From NCBI GenBank assembly GCA_000181795.3, contig CM012953.1:3302540-3361153 (forward strand): a stretch of DNA of 58,614 nt, written 5' to 3'. The translations under genes and the position numbers were made by a program. A model generated the notes under the pieces. It did no database searches, was not told the DNA's origin, and was given only the letters and a program-made list of their open reading frames with translations. Of the stretch, positions 25,794 through 39,143 are shown one piece after another. Numbering within the stretch: the first letter of the stretch is position 1; every line of letters begins with the position of its first letter. Source of the stretch: Trichinella spiralis (lineage: Eukaryota > Nematoda > Enoplea > Trichinellida > Trichinellidae).

Positions 25794-28700
25794 TCAACGG
25801 CCTCCAACAGCTCTGCACCACTCGAGCAACTGATCCGGACGCCATCGAATGCACCAGAAAGAGTGAAGAAATCCTTCTTCGATTCTCGTCAAACCGAGCT
25901 CAGTAACGTACCTGCAGTCAGCAGGCCAAAGGCAGTCTCCAAATGCACGCACTGTTAGATGAAATCCCCAAAGTGGAAGATCGAGCGAATTGCTGAAAAC
26001 TGCTAAGCGGCAACCATCGAAGACAACAACATCTTGACATACTGTGGAACGCACTCCACATCCCAAAATTATCAACATCAACGGTAAATGGTCTTCCCAA
26101 TCTGCATCTTTGACCATATAAGTGCGGAATAGCTGTAATAAGGTTCGATTTGCCCGCTCGACCAGCCCGTCGCTTTGTGGATGATATGGGGTCGTGCGGG
26201 TCTTTTTAATGCCAAAGCTGTTCAGTAGCAGGCGTAATGTCTCACTTTCGAATGTGGCGCCTTGATCTGAATGAAGGACTTCCGGTATGCCAAAGCGGCA
26301 GAAGACTACTGTTATGTTACTGCCAAGCCGACTGTCGTCGCCGTCTGATCTTTCATTGGTAGGGCTTCCAGCCACTTTGTGAATGAGTCCTGTAATACTA
26401 ATAGGTATTTGTTGCCATGGCGAGACATGGGAATTTCCAGTATATCGATGGATACGCGTTCCCAAGGACGTCCGATTGGGAACGGTTATAGTGGCGCTAG
26501 CGTAGGGGCAGGCGGTTATGACTGCTGGCATTTGTCGCAAGTACGACAGTATTCTGCGATGTCTTTTGCCATATTTGGTCAGTATGCGACGGATCCGAGT
26601 CGTGCCAAAGTTTTGCTGACACCAAAATGACCTGCGGCCGGTGCGTCATGAACCGCGTACAAAAATCACTGTCGCAGAGACGTAGGGATTAAGATGACTT
26701 CGGCTGTTTCTGTTGCATATCGTGGTTTAACTGTACGTACAATTACACCATTATTTAAATGCAACTGATGACGTACTTGTCGAAGTCTTCGATGAGCTTC
26801 TAGCGTGCTAGGAAAAGGCAAATCATTTTTCAATGCTTCTGCAATAGCGCGTAACGCAGGGCCCCGTTGTTGCTCTTGGCGGATTACATTCATGGGTATA
26901 TCAGGCTAGATTGCCAGTGCGCAAAGGTTGACTGTGCTTCTGGATAGCGCGTCAGCGTTTCCATTGCTCGATCCTGGGCGGTATTTAATGTCGTAGTCGT
27001 ACTCCTGTAGACTGAGAGCCCATCTGGCTAGCCGTCCGTCCATTTTTTGCGCTGCGAGCCACTGCAGTGGTGTGTGGTCTGACAGTATGGTAAAAGAACG
27101 GCCTAATAAATAATGACGGAAGGTTTTCAAGGCGAAGATGATTGCTAAGCATTCTTTTTCAATAGCGCTGTAGTTTCTTTCGCTTTTCCTCAAACTTCTG
27201 CTGGCAAAAGCAATAACTCGACCGCGCTGTTCCAAAATTGCATCCAGGCCCGTACCACTGGCGTCAGTGGTTACCTGGAATGAGTCAGCAAAATTCGGGG
27301 CGCACAATGTTGGGGCAGACGTAAGGCAGTTTTTGAGGCAATCAAAGGCTGCCTGGCTGTTCTCTGTCCAGATAAACGGAGCATCGTCTTTCAGTAATTC
27401 ATACAATGGCGCGGCGATGGTGGCGTAGGATTCCATGAAACGTCGGTAATATGAAGTTAGCCCAAGAAAACGTTTCAGCGACGTTTTATCTGCAGGGACT
27501 GCTATGACTTTACAGCGGCGGTTTTTGACGGCCATGGAACTATGCCCTTTGCAGAAAAAACATGTCCCAAGTAGCGAACTTCGCTGACTCCAATTTCGCA
27601 CTTTGACCCTTTCAGCGTGAGGCCAGCATTGCGCAGTTGTGTAAAGACAGCCTCCAGGTGTGTTCCATGGGTAGTACTATCGGAAGAAAATATAATAATA
27701 TCATCCAGGTATGCTACAGCAAAGGGAAGGTCTTTTAGCAGAAAATCCATTGCACGCTGGAAGGTGCTCGGAGCCCCAGTGAGGCCAAAAGGCATCCGTG
27801 TAAATTGGAACAGACCCATACCTGGTCCTGGCGAGAAAGCTGTTTTCTCTTTATCGTTCACATTGACGGGAATTTGCCAAAATCCACTCTGCATGTCTAA
27901 AGTTAAAAATACCGCAGCGCCTCTTACCTTATCGAAAATATCGTCTGGCAGAGGCTAAAGATAGGCGTCCTTTCGTGTTTTCTTGTTCAATTCGCGGTAA
28001 TCTACACATATCCTCACCTCCAGATTTCTTCGGTGTATACACCGCCGGAGCCATCCGATGGCTATTGCTAGGTTCAATAATGCCTTGTTCGAGCATTTCT
28101 TGCAGTTGTTTCTCTATGTCCGCTCGAAAAGCTTCTGGAACACGTCTTGGCGGAACTTTTACCGGTGATCCAACGGTCCAGATTCGATGTTCAATGACGC
28201 TGGTTAACCCGGGGGTCGTTCGAAAGATATTTTTGAAGGAAGATACGATGTGTAGCGCCGTCAGGCGCTCGATTCATCCGCACCATTTATTATGTAGAGA
28301 GTTTATTATAAACAACGGGATACAAGAAATTATACAAAATAGCTATATTACAAGTGTTCAACAAACCGGGACGCGCACGTCGTATATCTGCTGCCGATGC
28401 ACCACCTTGACCTATTTATTTTCGCGCCGGTCGCCCTACAAAAGGGTGAACGTGATACGCAGGTGCAATTTCGTCGTCGCCGTCACAGATGTTTTGGTAT
28501 GTTTCTGCGCAGCTGGGTAGATCCAGATGCTGGGACTGTCGTCTTGAGTTTGGTATGGCACATATGCGAGCCTCGTCGTCGTGGTCAGAATTTTTATTGT
28601 CTGATTCATTTCCCACTCCGCATGATTGCGCTGGGTTGTCTGCGAGTATGTGAATTTCGCCAAGTGACGGGCCAAAAATTTTGCGTCCACCTAGATCTAT

Positions 28701-29932
28701 GCAAATGCCATACTTGGTCTTGAAGTCAGTACCTAAGATAACATCAGTGAGTAGAGAGTCCATGACAACGAAATGATGTCGACCATCGAAGGAACCAAGT
28801 TGTAATGGTAATGTTACTGAATTCCGGGGATTCACATCTTCACCGGATGCCGTTAGCAAAACAACGTCACAAGCAGAAACATTTTTGTCGCAGTTAGTCA
28901 GGGATAGTAGGATTTTGCAGATCAAGCTGATAGTGGAACCAGAGTCGAATAAAATTCTTGCTCTGTATCCACCTGCAACGCTGTAACAGTTGCAAGCAGG
29001 ACCATTACATTGTGTGGCTCCGACCCAATGTGGCGGGCTTGATGATGGCTGTTGGGGATATCTGAAACTGGGACCTTTCAGTTCTGTGGCCCATGACGGC
29101 GGTCCGCTGCGCCTGGGCCGATCCAGTTTAAACGCCTTCCAGAACGGCAATTCCGTGCTAGGTGACCGATTCTTCCGCACCTCCAACAGCGTGGCTGTGA
29201 CCGTTGCTGTCCGTTTCTTCTTGACGTCGGACAGCAGCGCCATGCGCTTGGTTATGGATGGCAGTTTGATCGATGCGATCAGCCAAGTTGTCAATCTTCC
29301 GTTTCATTTCCTCCATTAGGGCTGACATTTCATGTGTTGTGGCCATTGTTTTTGTGTCAAGTTGGCCGTCAACAGACGCCAACAGTTGAGCCCTGTCCAC
29401 GGCTTCGTCGAGTGATGTTATCTCTGCTCCAGTCATCAGTTGTCGGCTATAATTCTTTGGCAGACCGGAAATGAAACGACGAAGTAATAGCGTTGTATTA
29501 GTCATCCTGTCTTCAGTGACGCAAGCGCGGTCCAGCAATAGTTGCAAACGGTGAGCGAAAGATCGCATGCTTTCCCCAGTCATCAAGGTAGCCCTTTGAA
29601 ATTCATCAAAAGCGACGACCTGGGATGCCTTCGGATTAAGTTTAGACTTCAGAGTACCAATCAACAATTTGTAGTTATTCTTCACCGCGGCGGGGCAATC
29701 AAGGAAAATAATAAGAGCATCACCTTTCAGGAAAGTTGGCAGCTTCTTCGCTTTTATAGTATCTGACCAGCCGTTGGCTTCGGCACAAACTTCAAAATGA
29801 AGTAACCAATGCTTGAAATCGCCATCTTCGAATGAAATAGGCAAGCTAAGGCCTAACACAGTCGCTTGTACGTTGTCCATCTGGGATTTGTCTGAAGTGG
29901 CATCAGCCATGAAGAACGCTCTGCTACCAGAC
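25794..29932 (-). mobile_element. Ty3/gypsy retrotransposon fossil (gag to integrase), broken
   Basis: On the minus strand there is a 250-codon gag (29910-29158, starting MADATSDKSQMDN). A protease region with ILFDSGSTISLI (29294-28416) follows. Next come reverse transcriptase (LDDIIIFSSD near 27.7 kb), RNase H with DALSRS at about 27601-26906, and an integrase segment with HSDQGATFES (26540-25794). The order and motifs are those of Ty3/gypsy. It has a handful of breaks, and an unrelated LTR sits inside it at 28251-28440. A primer-binding-like TGGTAGCAGAGC follows the LTR. It is the best-preserved retroelement in the window, but not whole. Confidence 0.95.
28251..28440 (-). mobile_element. 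Nested solo LTR inside the gypsy element
   Basis: The segment begins TGTAGCGCCGTCAGGCGCT and ends CCCTACA. Its reverse complement ends like the LTR at 57322-57544, with AATAAA, then a GGAT/CCGAATC-like block, then an AGCGCC..CGCTACA terminus. It lies between the protease and RT of the host element. Confidence 0.6.
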
Positions 29933-30089
29933 TGTAATGTGGATGATTGAGTTTATTGTAGACTATGACAAGCGGAAGAACAACCGAGAGAGAGAGAGAG
30001 TGACAACTACTACTAGGGAGGAGTGGGCCAGTTACAGTACGATGATCACTTGAGGATCATTAGGTGCAGTATCTGAATCATTTATTACA
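29933..30089 (-). mobile_element. 5' LTR of the gypsy fossil
   Basis: In element sense it runs TGTAATAAATG..CCACATTACA, with TGTAAT/ATTACA inverted ends and an AATAAA signal. It is followed by TGGTAGCAGAGC, a primer-binding site, just before gag. At 157 bases it is short for the family. It includes a GA microsatellite. Confidence 0.75.
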
Positions 30090-30725
30090 ACTATCCAGCT
30101 GTAGTAAAACTGCTCCACGAGCGGTTCTACAGAATATCTGACGTGCTGGATTCTCACATCACGAAGATGCTGAAAATGCAATGCAATGTGACCAGTGGAC
30201 GGGGAGAGCTGTTTCGTCTACACGATGGACTCAACAAACACTTCCTGAAACTCAAGCCCATTTGAGGAGACACTGACAATTCTGTGCCCGGCTTTCGAAT
30301 TATGCTACCGATACTCGTAGCACAGCTCCTTAAAGATTAGAAAGCTCACCCCCCCCCCTCCCAAGTTCTCCAAAAAACAACCGTTGTCTGAAATCTACCA
30401 CATTCCTCACAATGTAGGCCGAGTGCACAGACTATCCAGAAGACACCGACGCAAAAAAACAACAGCAAAAGTCCAGTTGTCCAACATGCGCACCCCGGTA
30501 CAAATACGATTTCAGACAGTGAAGGCTGTTACGCAAGGCACCACGGAAGGCACATGGTGGTCAATTGTCTGTTCGACAGTGCGGTGAAAAGAACCATCAT
30601 GAAAGAGAATATTGCGAACGCACTAAGCGTCAATGAATCAGGAGGAAACGTCACAGCAAAAGTGATCAGCGGCATCAGTTGCCACCGGACCGTCTCCAGC
30701 TAGGGTCCATCGTGGATTAGCTCAA
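30090..30725 (+). mobile_element. BEL/Pao gag-like fragment
   Basis: Degraded plus-strand frames contain stretches such as LLHERFYRISDVLDSHITKM and, further on, VNESGGNVTAKVISG, in the style of Pao gag and protease. GC content is higher than in the flanks. It includes a C homopolymer near 30350. Broken. Confidence 0.45.
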
Positions 30726-31009
30726 TAAAGAGTAACCGTTGCTAAAAAGACGAAAAAACTAATTGAAACACTCACAATCCCTAGGACCTGTAACGACATA
30801 CAATCGATAACCCTCCCCAAAAACGGATGTAAATCTCTCAATGCAACCAACTACAAAATAAGATTTTCAAGCTCCATCAAATAATATATGTCACAAATGT
30901 CGTATTTTTGTGCAGTTAATAAATTACATGTCTTGTTGGTTTTCGACTAATAGTTGCTCATAATTTAAAAATAATTATTAGTCGAATAGATCCCAATGTC
31001 TTTTTCGAA

Positions 31010-31169
31010 TGTAATAAAAGCAGGGAACAATACCACATTTTGTTACTGACAGTCAGGCTCTAATACTGACTGTAGTTCTTCGCGCCTTATTCGTCCTTGC
31101 AACGAATCGCGTTTTTCACTGGTTCTTTGGTTCCGATTGTAGCTAACAGGTCAACGCCAACTTCGAACA
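31010..31169 (-). mobile_element. Solo BEL/Pao LTR, minus orientation
   Basis: The reverse complement matches the 57545-57970 LTR: both start TGTTCGAA and share GATAAGGCGCGAAGAACTAC-type sequence, a CAGTA block and GTATTGT.CCCT before the ACA end. It is shorter than the other copy. Confidence 0.7.
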
Positions 31170-31172
31170 CAA

Positions 31173-31465
31173 TGTAACTATTGTGGTAATGGTTATGCAA
31201 CAAGTATGTAGAAACAATTTATTCACTGCGTCACAAATATACAAAGGAAGGCGATCTTTGCGCAGATTTCTTCGAGCAGTACTGCTTTGCTGTACTTGAG
31301 TCTTTTAGACATACTCTTCAAGATTGAGATTTCTTCCTCTTCCCGAACTTATTTATATAGGAAATTCTGGCAAATATGACGTAGTCTTACTGCCAACTAT
31401 GTTTAACTTCAATTGCAGGAATTGAAGACATTTAACACATGCTCTAGCCATTGCCTATTATAACA
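31173..31465 (-). mobile_element. Possible second solo LTR
   Basis: In minus sense it runs from TGTTATAATAGG to ATAGTTACA, with a TATATAAATAAG box and GAATAAAT. It is adjacent to the previous LTR. No second copy was found, so this is tentative. Confidence 0.35.
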
Positions 31466-31855
31466 GTAGGATTGAATGTCCCTTTGACATCTGTCATCCT
31501 ATTGTTATGCTTCTTCCATGTAACTAGGACGGCAAATATTTGCTAATCGACAAATAAACATTCTCAACTGACGATTAAAAATAGTTGCCAAAAGTTAACA
31601 TTCTATTTTTAAAAAGTACAAAAGTAAGACATATTGTAAGACAACAGTTATGCTATTACGCCTAATACAAAAAAACCTGCATCAAAATAATGACAAAATA
31701 AATTACTACATACTAACTATTAATTCTTTAATTACAATAAGACAGTTTGTTAATAACGTACAGTACTTTGCTTAACTTCATTATTATTTTATTACGGTAG
31801 CCCTGTGAAATATAAGTTTTCATTGATGATTATTTTTGATGAGGGTACCAAAAAG

Positions 31856-31905
<50 letters not shown>

Positions 31906-32029
31906 AAGCCACGCTGACAATAGACACTGTTGCATATACAAGAAATATAGGTAGTAATCATGCAAACACATCTGAAGGTGTAAACATGGAACATATTCAA
32001 ATTCGGACTTCTAGGATATAAAACGTTCT
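31466..32029. other. Intergenic region with AT microsatellite (31857-31902)
   Basis: A perfect TA run of about 46 bases gives spurious YIYIYI frames on both strands. Nothing else was seen. ALG8 ends at the right. Confidence 0.7.
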
Positions 32030-33854
32030 TCAATGTTTATTACACCATTCACAGGTAACTGTATTATACAATAATAAGAACCAACAATAGCAAATTCCAA
32101 AAGCGCAATAAACTGACTGAACCATAAGAGGAAGAAATGACAAATTATTCAACGTTTGAAAAATTGGTGCTACATAGAGAAAACACTCTACGATAAATAT
32201 ACCCATCAGATAGGCAGTTTCAAACAGTGACATAAATGGCAAATGTGATGAAGTTTCATGAGTACTGTGCACATGTATCATCGTTAAATAGGTGAAAATT
32301 GTGTATAACAGAAAAGTGGAATACTTTAACACAGTTTCAAATGGACGAAATAACAATGGAAACAATGAATAGTGTCCAAAAACAGAGAACAGAAAAAATA
32401 CCTTGGCATAACGCCCATCTCTTACAGCCAGTATTGTTAAAGGAATTATAACAGTTAAAACTGCTTTTTCATGCACATGCCAACCAAAAAGAAAACTAGA
32501 AAACGCACAACCAACTATCAGTTTTAAGAACATATTAAAATTACGCCGGTAAAACAAAGAAATACAAAATGGAAGCATATTTAGTATTACAGCCAAAAAT
32601 GAAATAAGCGGTGAAATCTGGGGTAGCATTACGTGAATTACTTCTTGTACCAAGCCTGAAGTATAACTAATTTTCTTATCAAATGGTAAAAAATTCAGCC
32701 TCCTTAATAAATTGTACAATGTAAAATCACAAAAATTGTAGAGCGCCCAAAAATTCGGCGCCCAATACGCATGGGTTAGTCCACGACCGAAAGGAAAAAG
32801 ACGAGTTATAAGTTGTTTCATTTGTCCTGCATAAACAAAAGGGCCTAAACTAACGCTTGAAATTCCCAAAACAACTGCGAATAACTTTAAAGTACGATTA
32901 AATGCAACTTTTATGGAGGTGTTAACATCATCAAATGGATAAATGAAAGATACTAAAAAATAAGCAGCATATGCAGGCGCCAAGTACAAAAATAAATGCT
33001 TCATATGAAGCAAAATAATATATAATGCAAAACCCAAAACCATATAATTTTTATAAATGGAAACAAAAGAAAGTAGAAGAATGCCAAACAAGAAACCATT
33101 GTACTGAAAGTGAATTGAATCCACATAAAACAAACCTACATTTAACACGAGCAAAAGAAATAATGACTTTGAAAGTAGCCTATTGTTGTACACTTTATAC
33201 CAAATAAAACAAGCCAATACATAAGCAAAATCTGTTATGATTACTGTACATCTTTGGAAAAGCACTGTTGCCAAAGACGTATATGGCTCGGCAGAGATTT
33301 CAACCATTTTAGGATCTATTTGCCTGGCAAACTGTGACAACAAATATTCAAACCATGCAAAACCAGGAGGATAGTCAAGCGTCCACTGAGATGTATTTTC
33401 ATAATACCAGCGTTTAAAAGGCAAACTGTAAGTCACCGCTAACCAATTTCTGTGTACCTACAATTAAATTCGCCTCGGATTATTTTTATTTTCAAATCTG
33501 CTATTATCTGTAATAAGTAATTTCAGTAATTGAAACTGCGCCCACTTTCTATTGAAACAAAAAAAATTTTTTAAACTTATGAAACCATTTATATTTATGC
33601 AAAACAAAACACATATTCTGAATTCAGACACTGCATTGCAGATTATAAATCATGTTCAATTGTAATTACATTTTTTTCTTACTTTAAAAATAAGAATTCA
33701 TGAAGCGGAAATAAATTATTTCATTATCTACAAAGTAAATTTTACCAATGTCACATACCTCAAAATCTGTCGAATAATATGCATAAATGCATAGAGTTTT
33801 CAATGCAAAAAGTGCAACTACATAGGAAGACAGTGAAGGCTCATGCCATTCCAT
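32030..33854 (-). CDS. ALG8: ALG8, dolichyl-P-Glc:Glc1Man9GlcNAc2-PP-dolichol glucosyltransferase
   Basis: ALG8 adds the second glucose to the lipid-linked oligosaccharide on the lumenal side of the ER. There are two exons, 33854-33759 and 33457-32030, totalling 507 residues (human about 526). The junction reads STDFE/VHRNWLAVTYSLPF, exactly the family pattern. Diagnostic blocks are WTLDYPPGFAWFEYLLSQ, VDSIHFQYNGFLFG, LKHLFLYLAPAYAAYF near position 200, LFPFGRGLTHAYWAPNFWAL, FGWHVHEKAVLTVIIPLT and GHYSLFPLLF. It is a GT57-family polytopic membrane enzyme with a C-terminal segment rich in aromatic residues. The start MEWHEPSLSSYVV precedes the first membrane segment. It is divergent from RPB10. 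Confidence 0.97.
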
Positions 33855-34667
<813 letters not shown>

Positions 34668-35569
34668 ATGTCGTTATAGAGTTGGTTCATGAAATGATTC
34701 AAGCATAATGTTTTCTACGCATATTTAAAGCAATCGAAATGTTTCACGACGAGAATATTTTAGAACTAAATGCTTTACAATATTTACGTTTAAATTAGAA
34801 TTACTGATATTTGTACTTTTTGATAAAATTTGGTGTTTAATGAAAATGATATACGACAACCTCTTGCTTCAACATTTTTTACAGTTTTATAACAAATTTT
34901 TTAAACCATGTTTGAATGGTTTTTCAGCTGTATGATTGATTTGCTGTAATATGTTTAATATGAATTGAAATTAATTTTACATTTCTTTAAATAAAATGAA
35001 AAGGATACATTTTAAATACATAAATGTCTTGAATTCTCTTTGAAGTGGAATGTTGATGCATTTATTCACGGCAAATAATTGATGCTGAAAACGTAATTTT
35101 TTTCGCAATTTCAAAGAATTTTATTTTAAAGTTGTCATACCAACATAACTGCAAATTGTTGCTGATAAAAGCGTTGTGATAGTCATGATTGTGAATTTGG
35201 ATTACATGATCACCTCGTAAACGACCAGATTGTTTAATTTGAGACAAGTGGTCCTCATTGCACATTTATTTTAACGTTGTTTAATTGTCAGAATTAAATC
35301 CAAATGTTTAAATAAAAAACAGCGAGAACGGCTACCGCAATTATAATCAGTATTTATAATTTTTCCATCAGATTTGTTCATAACTTGGCATTGTGGCATC
35401 ATATCACTTGTAACACTAGAAAGACATTTTACGTAATTATGGATAAGCTTATGCTGATACCTTAATTGGCCTATGCGCATGCGTGCTTGTTAACCATGAC
35501 CTTTGGCTAATTGTGCCAGTAGTAAAGTCGATCAATTGAATATTTTTAAAATAATTATGCAGTCGATTT
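34668..35569. other. Intergenic stretch after RPB10
   Basis: No coding signal was seen. It is AT-rich and includes the RPB10 3' UTR. Confidence 0.4.
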
Positions 35570-35910
35570 CAAAACCGCCAAAAAGATAAATCCTAATTTT
35601 AGACCGTAGTGTGTATGTATGCTGTGATCTCCAGGTTTAGTGCAAAGTTGTTTCCGCTTATGAGGTTCCACACCACAGCAATAGTAATAACGACTTAACC
35701 TAACTGGGGGCTAAATAACTGTTACCAATGCTAAGGTACAAAAGATAAAAACATTAGGGTGAACGGAAAGGAGGTGATACGAACAGGAGGTTGGTTTTCG
35801 GCAGCACCGGGACCACAATTACAGAAGCTTGGCAACTGGTCTAGACATGTCTGGAAGTGCAGAAAGTGCGCTTTCATGCTAGCACAGTTCACAGCTTAAT
35901 ACTGGGAGAG
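35570..35910 (-). repeat. Dispersed LTR-like repeat, copy 2 (inverted to copy 1 at 3.1 kb)
   Basis: The reverse complement matches 3095-3430. It is followed on the right by a gypsy RNase H fragment. Confidence 0.7.
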
Positions 35911-36115
35911 GTGTATTCGCAGCAATAGCAGCTATCTCCGACTCCACAGTGCCTACAGGCTCGTCGTGATAACGCATCAGAGTTCTGCTGTTTTACAACA
36001 AGACGGTGTATCACGTAAATATCACGACCACATACTACAGCGATCGATCTACCTGGCTCACAAAAGCTTCGCAACCACCTAGAGGAGTTGTGATTTGTGA
36101 TTTTCATACCGAGTA
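35911..36115 (-). mobile_element. Ty3/gypsy RNase H-end fragment
   Basis: A minus-strand frame carries SSRWLRSFCEPG and then SDALSRRACRHCG, matching the end of gypsy RNase H and the spacer before integrase. It is only a scrap of an old element, inserted into Mutator-like sequence. Confidence 0.65.
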
Positions 36116-36119
36116 GCGT

Positions 36120-36220
36120 AGTAACTTCAAATGCGGCGCTTGGAAACTGCTTCTGTACTAAGAGTACAACAGAACGCTCAAAATCCATCATTATTAATTT
36201 TGGGGCCAATCCGGCCAATT
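36120..36220 (-). mobile_element. Mutator-like transposase fragment
   Basis: The minus-strand peptide LAPKLIMMDFERSVVLLV followed by QKQFPSAAFEV fits the MULE transposase block around the second catalytic aspartate (P.x-I-x-TDFE..A..A...FP). The frame is then interrupted by the gypsy scrap. It ends about 160 bases upstream of the DDX52 start codon. Confidence 0.5.
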
Positions 36221-36379
36221 GTTATAAAGAATAACTGAACGCGGCATAATAATTACTATATATACAACCTTATTTATATTAAAATCTACAGTAATCCAGG
36301 TAACTGACAATTTTAATTTAAGATCTTTAATGATATCCTTTACATAGGTGCACGGAAATTTTTTCGTCGTTTTATTATT

Positions 36380-39143
36380 ATGCAAAAAAGTGCATTTTCT
36401 TGTCTTGGATTCGGAGCAAAATTCGATCGGAAGCGTTTTCGAGCTGATGCTGAAAAACTTCGCGTAAGCAGCAAATATAATGGTCAAAATTTTATGTACA
36501 ATTTCATTCATATTTTTAATTTAATTTAATTTTATTTTTTGGTATATTTTGATAAAGTTTAATTAAATTTAATCTTAATATGTTTTTTGAGTACGTTACT
36601 CTTTGTTAACGCTTTCAGCTGTGCAGAATTTTAACAGTTTACATTGTATATAGCTTACAAAGTGCTCTGTTGCTGATTCTTCTGTCAAAAATGGTAGCAA
36701 ACAAGATAAAAATTCAAATAATGATTCGGAAGAAAAAATCTCGAATCTTTTGGAAACTGATGGGGTGAAGATTTTTGAAAAATCTGCAAAGCGCACATCA
36801 AGTTTGTTATTGCCTAATGATGAAAACAAAATTTTGTCTGAAACTGTGGATACTGTTTTTCCAAAAAGCAGTTCGAAAGAACAGGTATATTAGCATTGTC
36901 GTTTTTTTTATACTGGAAACATTTTCATTTTATTTAGTCTGTGCAAGAAGTTCGTAGAAAACATAGAATTTTTGTATTTGGTGATGACATACCACCACCA
37001 TGTTGTTCTTTTGAAGAACTGTATGCATTGCTGGTTCCAAAACTTGTGCAAAATGTTAAAGCATTGAATTTTTGTGCTCCAACTCCAATACAAATGCAAG
37101 CGATTCCCGTTCTACTTGCTGTAAAAGTTTCTATCTAACTTTATTGAGTTTGATTATAATTCATTAATTTTCAGGGTCGTGAGGTTATGGCCAGCGCACC
37201 CACTGGTTCTGGAAAAACTTTAGCATTTCTTATTCCGGCTGTAAATTTTTTACTGACAGAATGTGAAAGTGAAAATATTTTACGCATTTTGATCATTGAA
37301 CCTACATATGAATTATCAAAACAAGTAAATTAAAAAGCTTTTTTTGAATACAATAGTTATATTAATCAATATTTGTACTTATAATTGCATTGTTTACATG
37401 CAAACCCATATATAATTATTATCAGTATTACTTTAGTTTTTTGTATTTTTTATTATTCTATTATTATTATTTAAGGTTTATCTAGAGTTGCTTAAACTGA
37501 CTGACGGATTGAACGTGAAAGTTCATTTAACGAGCAATGCACCTCAGCTTGAAGATGAAAATAATTTTGATAAAGAAAATTTTGGTTTGTTGAATATTAT
37601 AATTTTTTTAAATATTGTTGTTCAAGAAAAACAGATTATATTTTGAATTTGTATTACTCAACTGCTTTTACAGATATTATGGTTACCACTCCAAATCGTT
37701 TAATATATGCTCAACAACAGTCACAGCCATTGTACAATTTGAATACTATCAGATGGTTAATAATAGATGAATGTGATAAATTGTTTGAATCTGGTGACCG
37801 TGGTTTTCGAAAGCAGGTTAATTTTATGTTTTTTTTTAATTTGCATTTGTTTGTTCATTATCCGAGTTTTAAGCTATCAAAAATATATCAGCAGTGTGAT
37901 ACTGTCAAGATTCGACGACTGTTATTCAGCGCAACTTTTTCTTATGAATTGGAGCAGTGGTGCAAAATAAATCTGAATGACATGGTCATGGTTTGCGTTG
38001 GTGCAAGGTGCCTTTTGCTTGTTGTTAATAATTTATTGTATAAATTGAATAAATTTCATTTTTATTAGAAATTCTGCCGTACAAAGTGTCAAACAAGAGT
38101 TAGTTTTTGTCGGCTCTGAACATGGCAAAGTATTGGCGTTGCGCAATATGTTTATAGAAGGCTTTACTCCACCCGTTTTGATATTTGTACAAAGCAAAGA
38201 TCGAGCTGAGCAGTTATATAATGAATTCAAATTTGACGAAGTGAAAATTGATTACATCCACTCTGATCTTCCAAAGAAAGAGGTATAAGATTTATGCAAA
38301 ATCACTGGTAAATAAATAATAGCCAAATTTTAGCGTGAAAACACTATTAAAAAATTTCGACGTGGTGACACATGGATTTTGATATGTACAGAATTGATTG
38401 GTCGTGGTTTGGATTTCAAATGCGTTAATTTGGTTATAAATTTTGATTTTCCTACTTCGTCAATTAGTTATATTCATCGTATTGGTAAAGTTGTTTGTTC
38501 TGTCATGCCTGCGCGAAGATTATACTTTTTAGGACGCACGGGAAGAGCTGGTCGTCAAGGCCGAGCTTTGACGTTTTTTACTGAAACTGATAAACTGCTA
38601 CTACGCAGTATTGGAAATATTATTCAAGCTGCAGGGTGTCCAGTGCCTGATTATATTTTGAAACTTCCAAAAGCCTCAAAGTAATAGCAGTGGACAGTTT
38701 AAACAATATTTAAAGAAATAACTGAAAGTCCATAAATTATTTTACGCCTTTGGTAGTCACATAATTATTTTTTACTTATTAGAAATTTATTTTATTAAAT
38801 TAAAAAAATAAAATTTTATTGTATGTTAATAATTCAGAATTTCGGATGATTTTTGAACTGATTTATGATATAGTAGTTTTTATTTATAAAGTTTAATGTG
38901 AAGATTTAAATTTGAAATCTACAAAATATACAGAGTTAAAAACGTTTTTTCAATGCAGGAAAGTGAGAATGACTATTGCATCTTCAGCCCCTAAACGAGA
39001 TCCGATATCTGAAGTGGGATCTAGAAGAAACGATCGATATCAGTAAGTCAGTTGGTACGCTTTTTCTTGCTTTTTAACATGTTTAGAATTTTAGGAAATT
39101 TAAGAGAAAAAAGTTGAATGAAGCTAGGATGGAGGAAAATTGA
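36380..39143 (+). CDS. DDX52: DDX52/Rok1, DEAD-box RNA helicase of small-subunit ribosome assembly
   Basis: This is an ATP-dependent nucleolar helicase needed for 18S rRNA processing. Twelve exons join in phase: 36380-36463, 36654-36884, 36938-37120, 37175-37324, 37476-37584, 37674-37816, 37892-38007, 38069-38282, 38334-38484, 38533-38680, 38959-39042 and 39095-39143, giving 553 residues (human 599). The N-terminus [18 protein letters not shown] matches the Rok1 family. Motifs: Q motif [11 protein letters not shown], motif I APTGSGKT (about 173-180), motif Ia PTYEL, then TTPNRLIYA, motif II DECD (284-287), motif III SAT (313-315), and HRIG/RTGRAG split by a 48-base intron. The last two exons give a basic tail ending NEARMEEN. 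If the 38681 donor is skipped, translation stops at TAA 38682. Motif Ia has Tyr for the usual Arg. The exon 7 start could be 37895. Confidence 0.95.

Noticed and set aside
31830-32033. Frames with long Tyr-Ile runs
   Set aside because: They are translations of the TA microsatellite.
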